Source of the DNA: Streptomyces sp. NBC_00271
Lineage (GTDB): Bacteria > Actinomycetota > Actinomycetes > Streptomycetales > Streptomycetaceae
Assembly: GCF_036178845.1 (NCBI RefSeq)
Contig: NZ_CP108070.1
Location: forward strand, 5,704,001 to 5,768,000
Length of the DNA: 64,000 nucleotides
Direction of reading: 5' to 3'
Numbering within the stretch: the first letter of the stretch is position 1; every line of letters starts with the position of its first letter. The position numbers and the translations under genes were made by a program. Positions 50,790-59,635 of the stretch are shown here, piece by piece. The notes beneath the pieces are model-generated. The model had not been told where the DNA came from, made no database searches, and worked only from the letters and a program-made list of their open reading frames with translations.

Positions 50790-52367
50790 ATGCAACGGCG
50801 TACGTTCATAGGTGGCGGCGCGGCCGCACTCGCGGCAGCGGCCACGGCCGCGTGCAACGGCAAGGGCAGCGGGGGCAAGGCGGCGGCCACGGACACGGCC
50901 GACGCGTCCATCCACACGGCCACCGCCAGCACGGGCACGGGCAGCGGCCTGGCCGCTCACGCCGCCGCCAACTGGACGGCCCTCGCCAAGGACCTCGACG
51001 GCTCGCTGGTCCGCCCCGGCGACCGCAGCTGGTCGACGGCCCACCAGCTGTACAACACCCGCTTCGACTCCCTGAAGCCCACCGCCGTCGCGTACGTCGC
51101 CCACGCGGACGACATCCGTACGACCATGGCCTACGCCCGCGCCCACAACATCCCGCTGTCGATCCGCAACGGCGGCCACTCCTACGCGGGCTGGTCCTCC
51201 GGAAACGGCCGGCTGATCCTGGACGTGTCGAAGCTCAACACCATCCGGGCGTCCGCGAACGAGGCGGTGGTCGGCGCCGGATCCAAGCTGATCGACGTCT
51301 ACCGCGCGCTCGCCGCGAAGGGCGTCACGATCCCGGCCGGTTCCTGCCCGACCGTCGGCGTCTCCGGTCTGACCCTCGGCGGCGGCCACGGCGTGGTGTC
51401 ACGGGCGTACGGCCTGACCTGCGACAGCCTCACCCAGGCGACGCTGATCACCGCGGACGGCAAACAGGTCGTGGCGAACGCGAGCGAGAACAAGGACCTC
51501 TTCTGGGCCCTGCGCGGCGCCGGCAACGGCAACTTCGGTGTCGTCACCGAGCTGCGCTTCAAGACCCACGCCGCCCCGCAGGCCGTGTCGGCGTACATGA
51601 CGTGGCCCTGGGCGAAGGCCGCCGCCGTGGTGAAGGCCTGGCAGGAGTGGGGCCCCAGCCAGCCGGACGAGATCTGGTCCTCGCTCCACCTGGAGAACGG
51701 CAGCGGCACGCCCACCGTCGCCGTCGCCGCCTTCTCCCTGGGCACCTACGGCGAACTCCAGAACGCCGTGGACCGCCTGGCCACCAAAGTCGGCGGCCCC
51801 GCGCGCAGCGTCTCGCTCAAGAAGCACTCCTACAAGGAGTCGATGGAGGCGTACGCGGGCTGCTCCTCGTTCCCCACCGAGGCCCAGTGCCATCTGCCGG
51901 GTTCGACGCCGGGCCGCTCCTCGCAGGGCGCCCTCGGCCGTGAGACGTACGCGGCCCGCTCGGACTTCTTCGACCACTCGATCTCCGCGGCCGGCATCCA
52001 GACGCTGCTGCACCAGATCTCCTCGGTCCGCGGCGGCGCGGGCAGCATCGCGCTCACCGCACTGGGCGGTGCGGTCAACCGGGTCTCGCCGACCGCGACG
52101 GCGTTCGTGCACCGGCGTTCCCGCATGCTCGCCCAGTACATCGCCTCCTGGGGCGCCGGCGCCTCCGGCACCACGGTCCAGTCCTGGCTGACCTCCGCCC
52201 ACTCCGCGATGGCCCCCTACGCCTCCGGTGCCGCCTACCAGAACTACACGGACGCGACCCTCACCAACTGGCGCAAGGCGTACTACGGCGACGCGGCGAC
52301 CCGCCTGGCGGCCCTGAAGAAGCAGTACGACCCGAACCGCTTCTTCACCTTCCCCCAGTCCCTCTGA
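50790..52367 (+). CDS. Tat-exported FAD-dependent oxidase (BBE-like lipoprotein)
   Basis: 525 residues. The N-terminus MQRRTFIGGGAAALAAAATAAC combines a twin-arginine signal with a lipobox Cys. The FAD domain has RNGGHSYAGWS, whose His is the expected 8-alpha-FAD link, and GSCPTVGVSGLTLGGGHG, whose Cys is the expected 6-S-cysteinyl link, as in bicovalent berberine-bridge/oligosaccharide oxidases. The C-terminal BBE motif is YQNYTDATLTNWRKAYYG. It probably oxidises a sugar or alcohol on the cell surface. RBS GGGAGG precedes ATG 50790. Confidence 0.9.
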   Translation: MQRRTFIGGGAAALAAAATAACNGKGSGGKAAATDTADASIHTATASTGTGSGLAAHAAANWTALAKDLDGSLVRPGDRSWSTAHQLYNTRFDSLKPTAVAYVAHADDIRTTMAYARAHNIPLSIRNGGHSYAGWSSGNGRLILDVSKLNTIRASANEAVVGAGSKLIDVYRALAAKGVTIPAGSCPTVGVSGLTLGGGHGVVSRAYGLTCDSLTQATLITADGKQVVANASENKDLFWALRGAGNGNFGVVTELRFKTHAAPQAVSAYMTWPWAKAAAVVKAWQEWGPSQPDEIWSSLHLENGSGTPTVAVAAFSLGTYGELQNAVDRLATKVGGPARSVSLKKHSYKESMEAYAGCSSFPTEAQCHLPGSTPGRSSQGALGRETYAARSDFFDHSISAAGIQTLLHQISSVRGGAGSIALTALGGAVNRVSPTATAFVHRRSRMLAQYIASWGAGASGTTVQSWLTSAHSAMAPYASGAAYQNYTDATLTNWRKAYYGDAATRLAALKKQYDPNRFFTFPQSL

Positions 52368-52401
52368 GCGCCCCGTAGGCAACCGCCACCCGGCGGAGCG
52401 C

Positions 52402-53103
52402 CTACGCGGCGAGGTCCGGCTCCTCGGGGCGCTCCGCCCGCGCCCCGGGAATCAGCGCCTCCTGCCCCGCACGCCCCACGCTCCGCGCCCGGATCAGCCA
52501 TCCGGCGCGCGGCGAGCGCTCCACGGCCTTCGTCACCGGGGTCAGCAGGGCCATGGCGAGCGGGGACAGCAGCAGGGCGACGGCGGTGCCGAGGGCGAAG
52601 CCGCCGATGACGTCCGTCGGATAGTGCACGCCCATGTAGACCCGGCAGAAGCCTTCGAGCAGCGCGACCCCTATCCCGACGAGCCCGAACCTCCGGTTCG
52701 CGACGAACAGCCCGACGCCGATCGCCATGGTGAGCGTCGCGTGGTCGCTGACGAAGGAGAAGTCGGTCTTGCCACTGACCAGGACGTCGAGCCCCTGGTG
52801 GTCCACGAAGGGGCGGGGCCGCTCCACGAAGCCCCGTATCGGCACGTTCACCAGCACCGCGACGCCGGCCGCGAGGGGCGCCCAGACGAGCGCGGCCACC
52901 GACGGGGCGGCGTTCTCGTCGCCGCGCCGCCGCACGGTCCACCAGCACCACAGCACCAGCAGGACCATGGCGAGCAGCAGCCCGTACTCTCCGACGAACT
53001 CCATGCCGCGGTCGAACCAGTGCGGCGCGTCCTTGGCGAGGCCGTTGATGTCGTACAGCAGGTCCACGTCGGGGTTCGAACCGGATTCGGCGAGTCCAGC
53101 CAT
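52402..53103 (-). CDS. PAP2-family membrane phosphatase
   Basis: 233 residues with about five helices. The phosphatase motifs are GFVERPRPF (in K-x6-RP position), FVSDHATLT (SxxH variant of the second motif, SDHA) and RVYMGVHYPTDVIGG (third motif). It dephosphorylates lipid phosphates such as undecaprenyl or phosphatidyl species at the outer membrane face. The C-terminal ~40 residues are charged and cytoplasmic. ATG 53103 starts MAGLAESGSNPDVDLLYDIN. Confidence 0.88.
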   Translation of the reverse strand: MAGLAESGSNPDVDLLYDINGLAKDAPHWFDRGMEFVGEYGLLLAMVLLVLWCWWTVRRRGDENAAPSVAALVWAPLAAGVAVLVNVPIRGFVERPRPFVDHQGLDVLVSGKTDFSFVSDHATLTMAIGVGLFVANRRFGLVGIGVALLEGFCRVYMGVHYPTDVIGGFALGTAVALLLSPLAMALLTPVTKAVERSPRAGWLIRARSVGRAGQEALIPGARAERPEEPDLAA

Positions 53104-53293
53104 GGTGCTGCGGCCCCTTCGTCGTCTTTCCGCGGGCGCAGCCTTTCGTGCGGCGCCCGATCCACCCCCGTGGTTGTAGATCGGCTCTACGTCAACAGGA
53201 ACGCACATTCCCCTTCAGTACGTTCCACCCTCCACCGAATGATCACGCAGACGTTATCGAAGAGAGATACATCGTCGCAGCTCAGGGGTGGGA

Positions 53294-54301
53294 TCAAACC
53301 GTCGTCGGCAACGCTTTCGCGCCATCTTCGGTCACGCGCGTGGCGCCGAAGTAGTCGGGGGTGTCTATGGGGTCGAAGCGGATGACGGCACCCGTTCGCG
53401 GTGCGTCGATCATGTACCCGCCACCCACATAGATACCGACGTGCCGAATGGTCCGCGAGTTGGTGAGGTCGTCGGAGAAGAACACCAGATCGCCTGGAAG
53501 CAGTTCCGCGCGCGCGGGGTGCGGTCCGGCGTTGTACTGGTCGTTGGCGACGCGCGGCAGGGTGACTCCGACGCTTTCGTACGCCGCCTTGGTCAGACCC
53601 GAACAGTCGAAGCGTCCGCCCTGGTCAGCGGTTCCGTTGCCGCCCCACAGGTAGGGCGTGCCGAGCTTCTTCTGCGCGTAGTAGATCGCCGCGGCGGCCT
53701 GTTGCGAGGGATCCACCCGGCTCACCGGCCGCGCGAAGCTCTTCGCCAGAGTTGTGATCGTCTTCACATAATTCTGGGTCTCCTTGTACGGCGGCACGCC
53801 TCCGTACTTGATGACCGCGTAGGCCCCCGCGTTGTAAGCGGCGAGCATGTTCTCGGTGGTGTTCCCCGGCGCGTCCTTCACATAGGAAGCGAGCTTGCAG
53901 TCGTAGGAGGCGGCCGACGGAATCGCGTCATTCGGGTCCCATACGTCGCGCCTGCCGTCCCCATTGCCGTCGATTCCGTGCGTGGCCCAGGTGCCGGGGA
54001 TGAATTGCGCTATACCCTCCGCCGCCGCCGGACTCTTGGCGTTCGGGTTGAATCCACTCTCCTGATACAGCTGTGCGGCGAGCAGCGCCGGATTGATCGC
54101 GCCGCACAGATTGCCCCACTTCTGTACGAGCGTCTGGTACGCGGCCGGCACGGCACCCTTGGCGAGCCCGACCGATCCGCCGCCGACTCCGTTGGCCAGG
54201 TTCCCGGCCACCATGTAGACGCCGACGACCAGCGCCGACATGAAGGCGAGCCCCACCCCGGCGACGGCGGTCACCACGACCCACGTCTTACGCACCGTCA
54301 A
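53294..54301 (-). CDS. Lytic transglycosylase fused to NlpC/P60 endopeptidase
   Basis: 335 residues. One N-terminal helix (about 8-30), then a lytic transglycosylase domain (LLAAQLYQESGFNPNAKSPA with catalytic Glu, AEGIAQFIPGTW) and a C-terminal NlpC/P60 domain with catalytic Cys in FDCSGLTKAAY and His in IRHVGIYVGGG. It cuts both glycan strands and stem peptides, so it can open the wall. Such dual enzymes accompany conjugation or type IV systems. From memory it neighbours the secretion-like genes in other streptomycetes, with about 6 kb between them here. Confidence 0.9.
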   Translation of the reverse strand: MTVRKTWVVVTAVAGVGLAFMSALVVGVYMVAGNLANGVGGGSVGLAKGAVPAAYQTLVQKWGNLCGAINPALLAAQLYQESGFNPNAKSPAAAEGIAQFIPGTWATHGIDGNGDGRRDVWDPNDAIPSAASYDCKLASYVKDAPGNTTENMLAAYNAGAYAVIKYGGVPPYKETQNYVKTITTLAKSFARPVSRVDPSQQAAAAIYYAQKKLGTPYLWGGNGTADQGGRFDCSGLTKAAYESVGVTLPRVANDQYNAGPHPARAELLPGDLVFFSDDLTNSRTIRHVGIYVGGGYMIDAPRTGAVIRFDPIDTPDYFGATRVTEDGAKALPTTV

Positions 54302-54400
54302 CCGCCCCTCGCCGCCCGGGAGTCCGCCGGACGTCAGTCTAGAGGCGACCCCTGTGCGAGGAAACGATCACACACGACAAGAAACGGGGGCGCGAAGTGC

Positions 54401-54500
54401 GCCCCGAACCCCTCCCGCACGCCCCGAACCCGCCCCGTACGCCCCGAACCCGCCCCGCACACTTCGCACCCGCCCCGCGCGCCCCTAACCCGCCTTGCGC
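54401..54500. repeat. Five tandem 20-bp repeats overlapping the end of a protease gene
   Basis: Units start at 54401, 54421, 54441, 54461 and 54481, consensus GCCCCGAACCCGCCCCGCAC. Copies 2 and 3 differ by one base, and the last two are diverged. The final unit contains the stop codon and last codons of the 54485 protease gene. Confidence 0.9.
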
Positions 54501-55243
54501 GCCGCCTTGTACAACTTCGCGGCCTCTTTCCCGAGGACGACGCTGAACGAGACGTCGTCGGTGTCCCCGCCCGCCTCGTGGCCGCCGATGACCCCGACGA
54601 CCTGCCCGTCGCCGTTCACCCAGGGGCTGCCGCTGGTGCCGCCGGCGAAGGCGGGGCACTCGATGCGCTGTTGGGTTCGGCTGTGGACGGTCGGTTTGTT
54701 CGTACAGATGATCGGCGCGTCGAGGGTGCTGGGGTAGCCGGTGACCGTGACGGCGGTGGCCCCGGTCTCCCGCCCCGTGGCGAAGGCGTTCCCGCCGACG
54801 ACGTCCTCGATGCCCTTCGCGCCCCGCTTGGCGACCTCGGCGAAGGCGACGTCACTGTCCTCGTCCTGACCGCCGGTCCAGACGTCACCGACATAGGTCT
54901 TCTTGACGTCCCAGATCCCGTACGGCGCCTTGCCGTCCCGATATCCCGGGACGAACCGCAACTTTCCGCCCCCGTCAAGACAGTGTGCGGCGGTCACCAG
55001 AAGGTCCCGCCCCTCGCTGTGCACGACCGAGGCTGTGCAGAAGTGTCCGCTCAGGCCGTCACCCGCGTCGAACAAGGCGCCCACACGGGCGCTCGCCTTG
55101 TTCACGTCGGCCTGCACGGTCACGCCGAACGGCCCGGGGCCGTCATCGGCGGACGCCACGGACGCGGACGTGACGGCCAGCATCACGACCACGACGAACA
55201 AAGCGTTCCGCCGGTTGCCAGGGGGACGAGTGGTGCGCTTCAT
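54485..55243 (-). CDS. Secreted trypsin-like (S1/V8-type) serine protease
   Basis: 252 residues with a signal peptide (about 1-32, ending SVASADD) and catalytic residues His in VTAAHCLDGG, Asp in DEDSDVAFAEV and Ser in GGTSGSPWVNG. It has no accessory domain. The four cysteines could form two disulfides. Likely an extracellular protease. Its 3' end lies in a 20-bp tandem repeat. Confidence 0.88.
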   Translation of the reverse strand: MKRTTRPPGNRRNALFVVVVMLAVTSASVASADDGPGPFGVTVQADVNKASARVGALFDAGDGLSGHFCTASVVHSEGRDLLVTAAHCLDGGGKLRFVPGYRDGKAPYGIWDVKKTYVGDVWTGGQDEDSDVAFAEVAKRGAKGIEDVVGGNAFATGRETGATAVTVTGYPSTLDAPIICTNKPTVHSRTQQRIECPAFAGGTSGSPWVNGDGQVVGVIGGHEAGGDTDDVSFSVVLGKEAAKLYKAARKAG

Positions 55244-55426
55244 CGGTTCACACTCTGGCCCACGGAATTAAGAAAAATCCTGGAACCACACTGAGAATCT
55301 CCTATGAGTCACCGGTGGGAGCCAACGGAGTCACGACGGCAGGTCCACCGTACGGCCCATCCCCGGCCCTCGCACGCACACTCGACGCCGCAAACTGCCC
55401 ACAGCCTGTGGACGAACACGGCGAAC

Positions 55427-55442
55427 GGTAAACATGTTCACC
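55427..55442. promoter_or_regulatory. Palindrome upstream of the XRE gene
   Basis: GGTAAACATGTTCACC is a 16-bp near-perfect palindrome (one mismatched pair), 70 nt before the XRE gene start. It may be the regulator's own operator. Inference only. Confidence 0.4.
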
Positions 55443-55511
55443 GGCCGGCAGGGATCGAGTTCACTACCACTCGTGCGGGCGACCGGCGACAGCCAGGAGA
55501 CGGAGGAGTCC

Positions 55512-56357
55512 GTGAGGAGCAACCCGACGGGTCGCCAACTCCGCTTCGGCGCGGAGCTGCGCAAACTCCGGGAGCGCGCGGGCCTGACGGCCACCGGGGC
55601 CGGTCAGCTCCTGGGCATCAAGCAGACCCAGGTCAGCAACATGGAGGCCGGGCGCGTGGGCGTGAGCGCCGAACGGGTGCGCGCGCTCGCCGGCCACTAC
55701 GGCTGCTCGGACCAGGCCCTCGTCGACGCGCTCAGCGCCATGACCACCGAGCGCTCGCGCGGCTGGTGGGAGGAGTACCGCGAGATCCTGCCCGCCGCTC
55801 TGCTGGACCTCGCCGAGGTGGAGCACCACGCCGGGCGGCTGCGTACCGCGGTCACGATGCACATCCCGGGCCTGTTCCAGACCACCGATCACGCCCGTGA
55901 GCTGTTGCGGCACGTCGTGCCCGAGCTCTCACCACCGGAGATCGAGCACCGGGTGTCGTTCCGCGTCAAGCGCCAGACCGTCCTCTTCACAGACGCCCCG
56001 ACCGCTCTGGTGGCGGTCATCCACGAGGCGGCCCTGCGCATGCGGTTCGGCGGCCTCACCGTGGCCACGTCCCAGTTGCGGCACCTTCTGGACATGAGCG
56101 AGCGGGACCACATCACCCTCAGGGTGCTCCCGTTCGCCACCGGATCCTTCCCTGGTTCCGGCCAGTCGGTCTTCTACGCCGGCGGACCGGTCCCCCCGCT
56201 CGACACCGTGCGCCTCGACCAGTCCCACGGGCCGGTGTTCCTCGACGCCGAAGCCCAGTTGCGGATGTACCGCGCCCTCCTCGACCGGATGGAATCGGTG
56301 TCCCTCGCCCCCGAGGACTCGCGAGACTTCATCCACAAGCTGATCCACGACCTGTGA
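55512..56357 (+). CDS. XRE-family regulator with DUF5753 domain
   Basis: 281 residues. The N-terminal helix-turn-helix (FGAELRKLRERAGLTATGAGQLLGIKQTQVSNMEAGR, about 9-50) is followed by the DUF5753 domain (WWEEYREILPAALLDLAEVE, IPGLFQTTDHAREL), the layout of the many Streptomyces XRE proteins paired with DUF397 proteins. Ligand unknown. GTG 55512 has GGAGGAG upstream; the longer frame from 55434 is unlikely. The DUF397 gene follows after 18 nt. Confidence 0.9.
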   Translation: MRSNPTGRQLRFGAELRKLRERAGLTATGAGQLLGIKQTQVSNMEAGRVGVSAERVRALAGHYGCSDQALVDALSAMTTERSRGWWEEYREILPAALLDLAEVEHHAGRLRTAVTMHIPGLFQTTDHARELLRHVVPELSPPEIEHRVSFRVKRQTVLFTDAPTALVAVIHEAALRMRFGGLTVATSQLRHLLDMSERDHITLRVLPFATGSFPGSGQSVFYAGGPVPPLDTVRLDQSHGPVFLDAEAQLRMYRALLDRMESVSLAPEDSRDFIHKLIHDL

Positions 56358-56375
56358 AAAGGAAGGAAGTCCCCC

Positions 56376-56612
56376 GTGGCTGACGTCCCCCCGGACCTCG
56401 ACTGGGTCCGCGCCGCCCCGGACGACGCGACCGGCCCCGGCCCCTGGATCGAACTCGCCTTCGACGCCGAAGACCTGGTCCACATCCGCGAAACCAGCGA
56501 CCCCACCAACATCGTCACTACCACTCGGAAGAAGTGGGACGCCTTCGTTCTGGGTGTACAGGCGGGCGAGTTCGACCACTTCGTGGAAGGACTGGAGGAC
56601 GAGAGATTTTAG
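56376..56612 (+). CDS. DUF397 small acidic protein
   Basis: 78 residues, strongly acidic (ADVPPDLDWVRAAPDDATG), with the DUF397 core (HIRETSDPTNIVTTTRKKWDAFVLGV). Such proteins are encoded next to XRE/DUF5753 regulators and probably modulate them, sometimes in an antitoxin-like way. It starts GTG 56376. Its 3' end overlaps the beta-lactamase frame. Confidence 0.9.
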   Translation: MADVPPDLDWVRAAPDDATGPGPWIELAFDAEDLVHIRETSDPTNIVTTTRKKWDAFVLGVQAGEFDHFVEGLEDERF

Positions 56613-57508
56613 GGACCACGACAACACGCCGCACCCTGCTCACCGCGGCCACCACCACCGCCGCCACCCTCGCGCTCGGCGCGGGACCGGCGTACGCGGA
56701 GGATCCCCGACAGCGGGACACCCGCGCCCGGCTGCGCGAGCTGGAGGCGCGGCACGGCGCGAGGATCGGCGCGTTCGCGTACAACCTGAGGACAGAGGCC
56801 ACCGTGCGCCACCGCGCGGCGGAACGCTTCCCCGGCTGCTCGGTGTTCAAGACGCTCGCGGCGGCGGCCGTGCTGCGGGATCTGGACCAGCACGGGGAGA
56901 CACTCGCCCGGCGCATCCACTACACGGCGGCGGACCTGGCCGGGTACTCACCGAAGACGGGTGAGCCGGAGCACCTGGCGGGCGGCATGACCGTCGGGGA
57001 ACTGTGCGACGCGGCGATCCGCCACAGCGACAACACGGCGGCCAATCTGCTGCTCCGCGAACTGGGCGGCCCCACGGCGATCACGCGTTTCTGTCGCTCG
57101 CTGGGGGACCCGAAGACCCGCCTGGACCGCTGGGAACCGGAGCTGAACACGGCGGAGCCCTGGCGGGTGGAGGACACGACCACCCCGGGTGCCATCGCCG
57201 GCACCTACGCCCGGCTCGTCCTCGGCGACGCGCTCCACTACCGCGACCGTGACCGCCTGACGACGTGGCTGCTCGGCAACACCACCAGCGGCGACCGTTT
57301 CCACGCGGGCCTGCCCGAGGACTGGACGATCGCCGACAAGACCGGCACCGGCGACTACGGCACCAGCAACGACGTGGGCATCGCCTGGACCCCGGACGGT
57401 GCCCCCGTGGCCCTCGCCGTCCTCAGCACCAAACCCGCGCAGGACGCCGCCGCCGACAGCCCCCTCGTCGCCGCCACGGCCTCGGTCCTGGCCGCGGCCG
57501 TGGGCTGA
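56534..57508 (+). CDS. Class A beta-lactamase, uncertain start, TTA codon
   Basis: Serine beta-lactamase with all class A elements: SVFK (S-x-x-K), SDN (RHSDNTAAN), E-x-x-L-N (EPELN) and KTG (DKTGTGD). A twin-arginine-like signal (TTTTRRTLLTAATTTAATLALGAGPAYA) precedes it, so it is exported. The only normal start codon that includes the signal is GTG 56534, deep inside the DUF397 gene with a tightly spaced site; ATT 56606 follows GGAGG by 7 nt and would be a natural signal-peptide start (300 residues). A TTA codon at 56609-56611, the only one I noticed in a recognised gene, suggests dependence on the bldA tRNA. Confidence 0.82.
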   Translation: MGRLRSGCTGGRVRPLRGRTGGREILGTTTTRRTLLTAATTTAATLALGAGPAYAEDPRQRDTRARLRELEARHGARIGAFAYNLRTEATVRHRAAERFPGCSVFKTLAAAAVLRDLDQHGETLARRIHYTAADLAGYSPKTGEPEHLAGGMTVGELCDAAIRHSDNTAANLLLRELGGPTAITRFCRSLGDPKTRLDRWEPELNTAEPWRVEDTTTPGAIAGTYARLVLGDALHYRDRDRLTTWLLGNTTSGDRFHAGLPEDWTIADKTGTGDYGTSNDVGIAWTPDGAPVALAVLSTKPAQDAAADSPLVAATASVLAAAVG

Positions 57509-57680
57509 CGCGATCCCTCAAGACAGTCGGCGACCCCGTCGTCTCTCGGCCGGTGCCGCCCCCGTGTACGCCGCGTTCGTGCGATCCGCGGCCCCACGGG
57601 CGGCGGCTTCCGCCGTCACCACCTGCGCCTCGCCCGATGCACAGCCGAGCCGCGAAGCGAGTCAAGCCGACGTCAACTTC

Positions 57681-57780
57681 CAGCCATCGAGGGGCCATTG
57701 AGGGGTAACCCGATCACCCGGGTTCGGTAAGGCGGAAGTCAGAATTCCAGATCTCTCTTGTTTGTCGCGTACTCAACAAG
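57681..57780 (+). repeat. Upstream leader repeat, copy A (first S53 gene)
   Basis: About 100 nt (CCATCGAGG, GGAAGTCAGAATTCCAG, CTTGTT-TGTCGCGTACTC-AACAAG) that recur before the second S53 gene. CTTGTT/AACAAG (57757-57762, 57775-57780) can form a small stem. Probably promoter plus 5' leader. The remaining part of 57509-57880 shows nothing else. Confidence 0.75.
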
Positions 57781-57880
57781 CGAGTGTCTACGCGGGTCAC
57801 ACGGCCCGGCCGCCGGGGACATCGCACCGACGGCAACAGCACCCGCACCGCCCCTGTCAACCTCTCTCAGGAGCTGTACG

Positions 57881-59257
57881 TTGCGTACTACACCCCCCAT
57901 ACCCCCCACGTCCCCCACACCCGGCAACAGATCGGCCGCACGCACCAACTGGCGCCGCATGGGCTCCGCGGCCGTCGCCACCGCCGCCCTCCTGGTGGCC
58001 GGTTTCGGCACCGCCGTCGACGCGAGCGCGGCGGCCGGCACGACCGCGACGAAGACCGTCGTGAGCAAGAGCACCGCCGCCAAGGCCGCTTCCACGAAGG
58101 TCACTTGGACCCGTTCCTGCGCCGAGCCCAAGAAGAAGGGGGAGATGGCCTGCAACGCGCTGCGCGTGACCGGCGGCACGACCGCCTTCATGCAGGCCAA
58201 CGCCCACGCGAACACCGTCACCCCCAAGGCCGCCGCCGACTCCCCCACCGGCTACGGCCCCAGCGACCTCCAGGACGCGTACGGCCTGACCGACGCCGCC
58301 GCCTCCAACGGCTCGGGCGAGACCATCGCGATCGTCGACGCCTACGACGACCCGAACGCGGCCTCCGACCTCGCCGCGTACCGCTCGTACTACGGCCTGT
58401 CGGCCTGCACCGTCGCCAACGGCTGTTTCAAGAAGGTCAGTCAGACGGGCTCCACGACCTCCCTGCCCTCCGCCGACAGCGGCTGGGCCGGTGAGATCTC
58501 GCTCGACCTCGACATGGCCAGCGCCGTCTGCCCCAACTGCAACATCACGCTGGTCGAGGCGAAGTCCTCCTCCATGGCCAACCTCGGCACCGCGGTGAAC
58601 GAGGCGGTCAAGCTCGGCGCGAAGTACGTCTCCAACAGCTACGGCGGCTCGGAGTCCTCCTCCGACACCTCCTACGACAGCTCGTACTTCAACCACCCGG
58701 GCGTCGCCATCACGGTCAGCGCGGGCGACGAGGGCTACGGCGCGGAGTACCCGGCCGCCTCCAAGTACGTGACCTCCGTCGGCGGCACCGCCCTCTCCTC
58801 GAGCTCCAACAGCCGCGGCTGGACCGAGAAGGTGTGGAACACCAGCAGCACCGAGGGCACCGGCTCGGGCTGCTCCGCCTATGACGCGAAGCCGACCTGG
58901 CAGGCCGACACCTCCTGCTCGAAGCGCATGATCGCGGACGTCTCGGCCGTCGCCGACCCGGCCACCGGCGTCTCGGTCTACGACACCTACGGCGACGGCA
59001 CCGGCTGGGTCACCTACGGCGGCACCAGCGCCTCCTCGCCGATCATCGCGGCCGTGTACGCCCTGGCCGGCACCCCGTCCAGCGGCTCGTACCCGGCGAA
59101 GTTCCCGTACGGCTCGGCCGGCACGTCCGCGCTCAACGACGTGACGTCCGGCAGCAACGGCTCCTGCTCCACGAGCTACTTCTGCACCGCCAAGTCGGGC
59201 TACGACGGCCCGACCGGCTGGGGCACCCCGGAGGGAGTCTCGGCCTTCACCGGCTGA
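57881..59257 (+). CDS. Secreted S53 (sedolisin-type) peptidase, copy 1
   Basis: 458 residues from TTG 57881 (AGGAG 8 nt upstream); no better start exists. Signal peptide (about 25-50, MGSAAVATAALLVAGFGTAVDASAA), a short prosegment (about 55-120), then the catalytic domain with the E-x3-D pair in GEISLDLDM and Ser in GGTSASSP, as in serine-carboxyl peptidases. The SNSYGGSESSSD region probably holds the oxyanion Asp neighbours. Likely an exported acid- or neutral-active protease. It is followed by a strong hairpin and a paralogue. Confidence 0.88.
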   Translation: MRTTPPIPPTSPTPGNRSAARTNWRRMGSAAVATAALLVAGFGTAVDASAAAGTTATKTVVSKSTAAKAASTKVTWTRSCAEPKKKGEMACNALRVTGGTTAFMQANAHANTVTPKAAADSPTGYGPSDLQDAYGLTDAAASNGSGETIAIVDAYDDPNAASDLAAYRSYYGLSACTVANGCFKKVSQTGSTTSLPSADSGWAGEISLDLDMASAVCPNCNITLVEAKSSSMANLGTAVNEAVKLGAKYVSNSYGGSESSSDTSYDSSYFNHPGVAITVSAGDEGYGAEYPAASKYVTSVGGTALSSSSNSRGWTEKVWNTSSTEGTGSGCSAYDAKPTWQADTSCSKRMIADVSAVADPATGVSVYDTYGDGTGWVTYGGTSASSPIIAAVYALAGTPSSGSYPAKFPYGSAGTSALNDVTSGSNGSCSTSYFCTAKSGYDGPTGWGTPEGVSAFTG

Positions 59258-59329
59258 TCGCATCACCCTCCGCACGGCACGGAGCCGCCGGGCGACGGAT
59301 TAAGTGGGGATCCACCGGCGGCGCCCGAG

Positions 59330-59358
59330 ACGGGCCGCGGCAGCCTGCCGCGGCCCGT
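59330..59358 (+). terminator. Hairpin terminator after the first S53 gene
   Basis: ACGGGCCGCGGCA (59330-59342) pairs exactly with 59346-59358 around a 3-nt loop. A related hairpin follows the second copy. Confidence 0.85.
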
Positions 59359-59441
59359 TCGCCATCACGTCCACCCGATCGGAAACTTTGGTAAATCCCT
59401 TGACCTTCCTGTGAGTTGAGTCAAGTGGCGCTCAGCCGCAG

Positions 59442-59537
59442 TCCATCGAGCGGCCATCGAGGAGTAACGCGGCGGCCTCGCTCAGTAATACGGAAGTCAG
59501 GATTCCAGACGCCTCTTGTTGTCACGTACTCAACAAG
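59442..59537 (+). repeat. Upstream leader repeat, copy B (second S53 gene)
   Basis: Counterpart of 57681-57780, with the same order of blocks and the stem CTTGTTG/CAACAAG (59515-59521, 59531-59537) improved to 7 bp. Sequence identity continues to the ribosome site (TCTCAGGAG). Confidence 0.75.
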
Positions 59538-59635
59538 AGGATGGTCATCGGCGGGCCGCTCGGCCCTCCGCCGGGGACACCGCACCGGCGGCGCACCCGC
59601 ACTGCCCCTGTCAAACACTCTCAGGAGGCTGTCCG

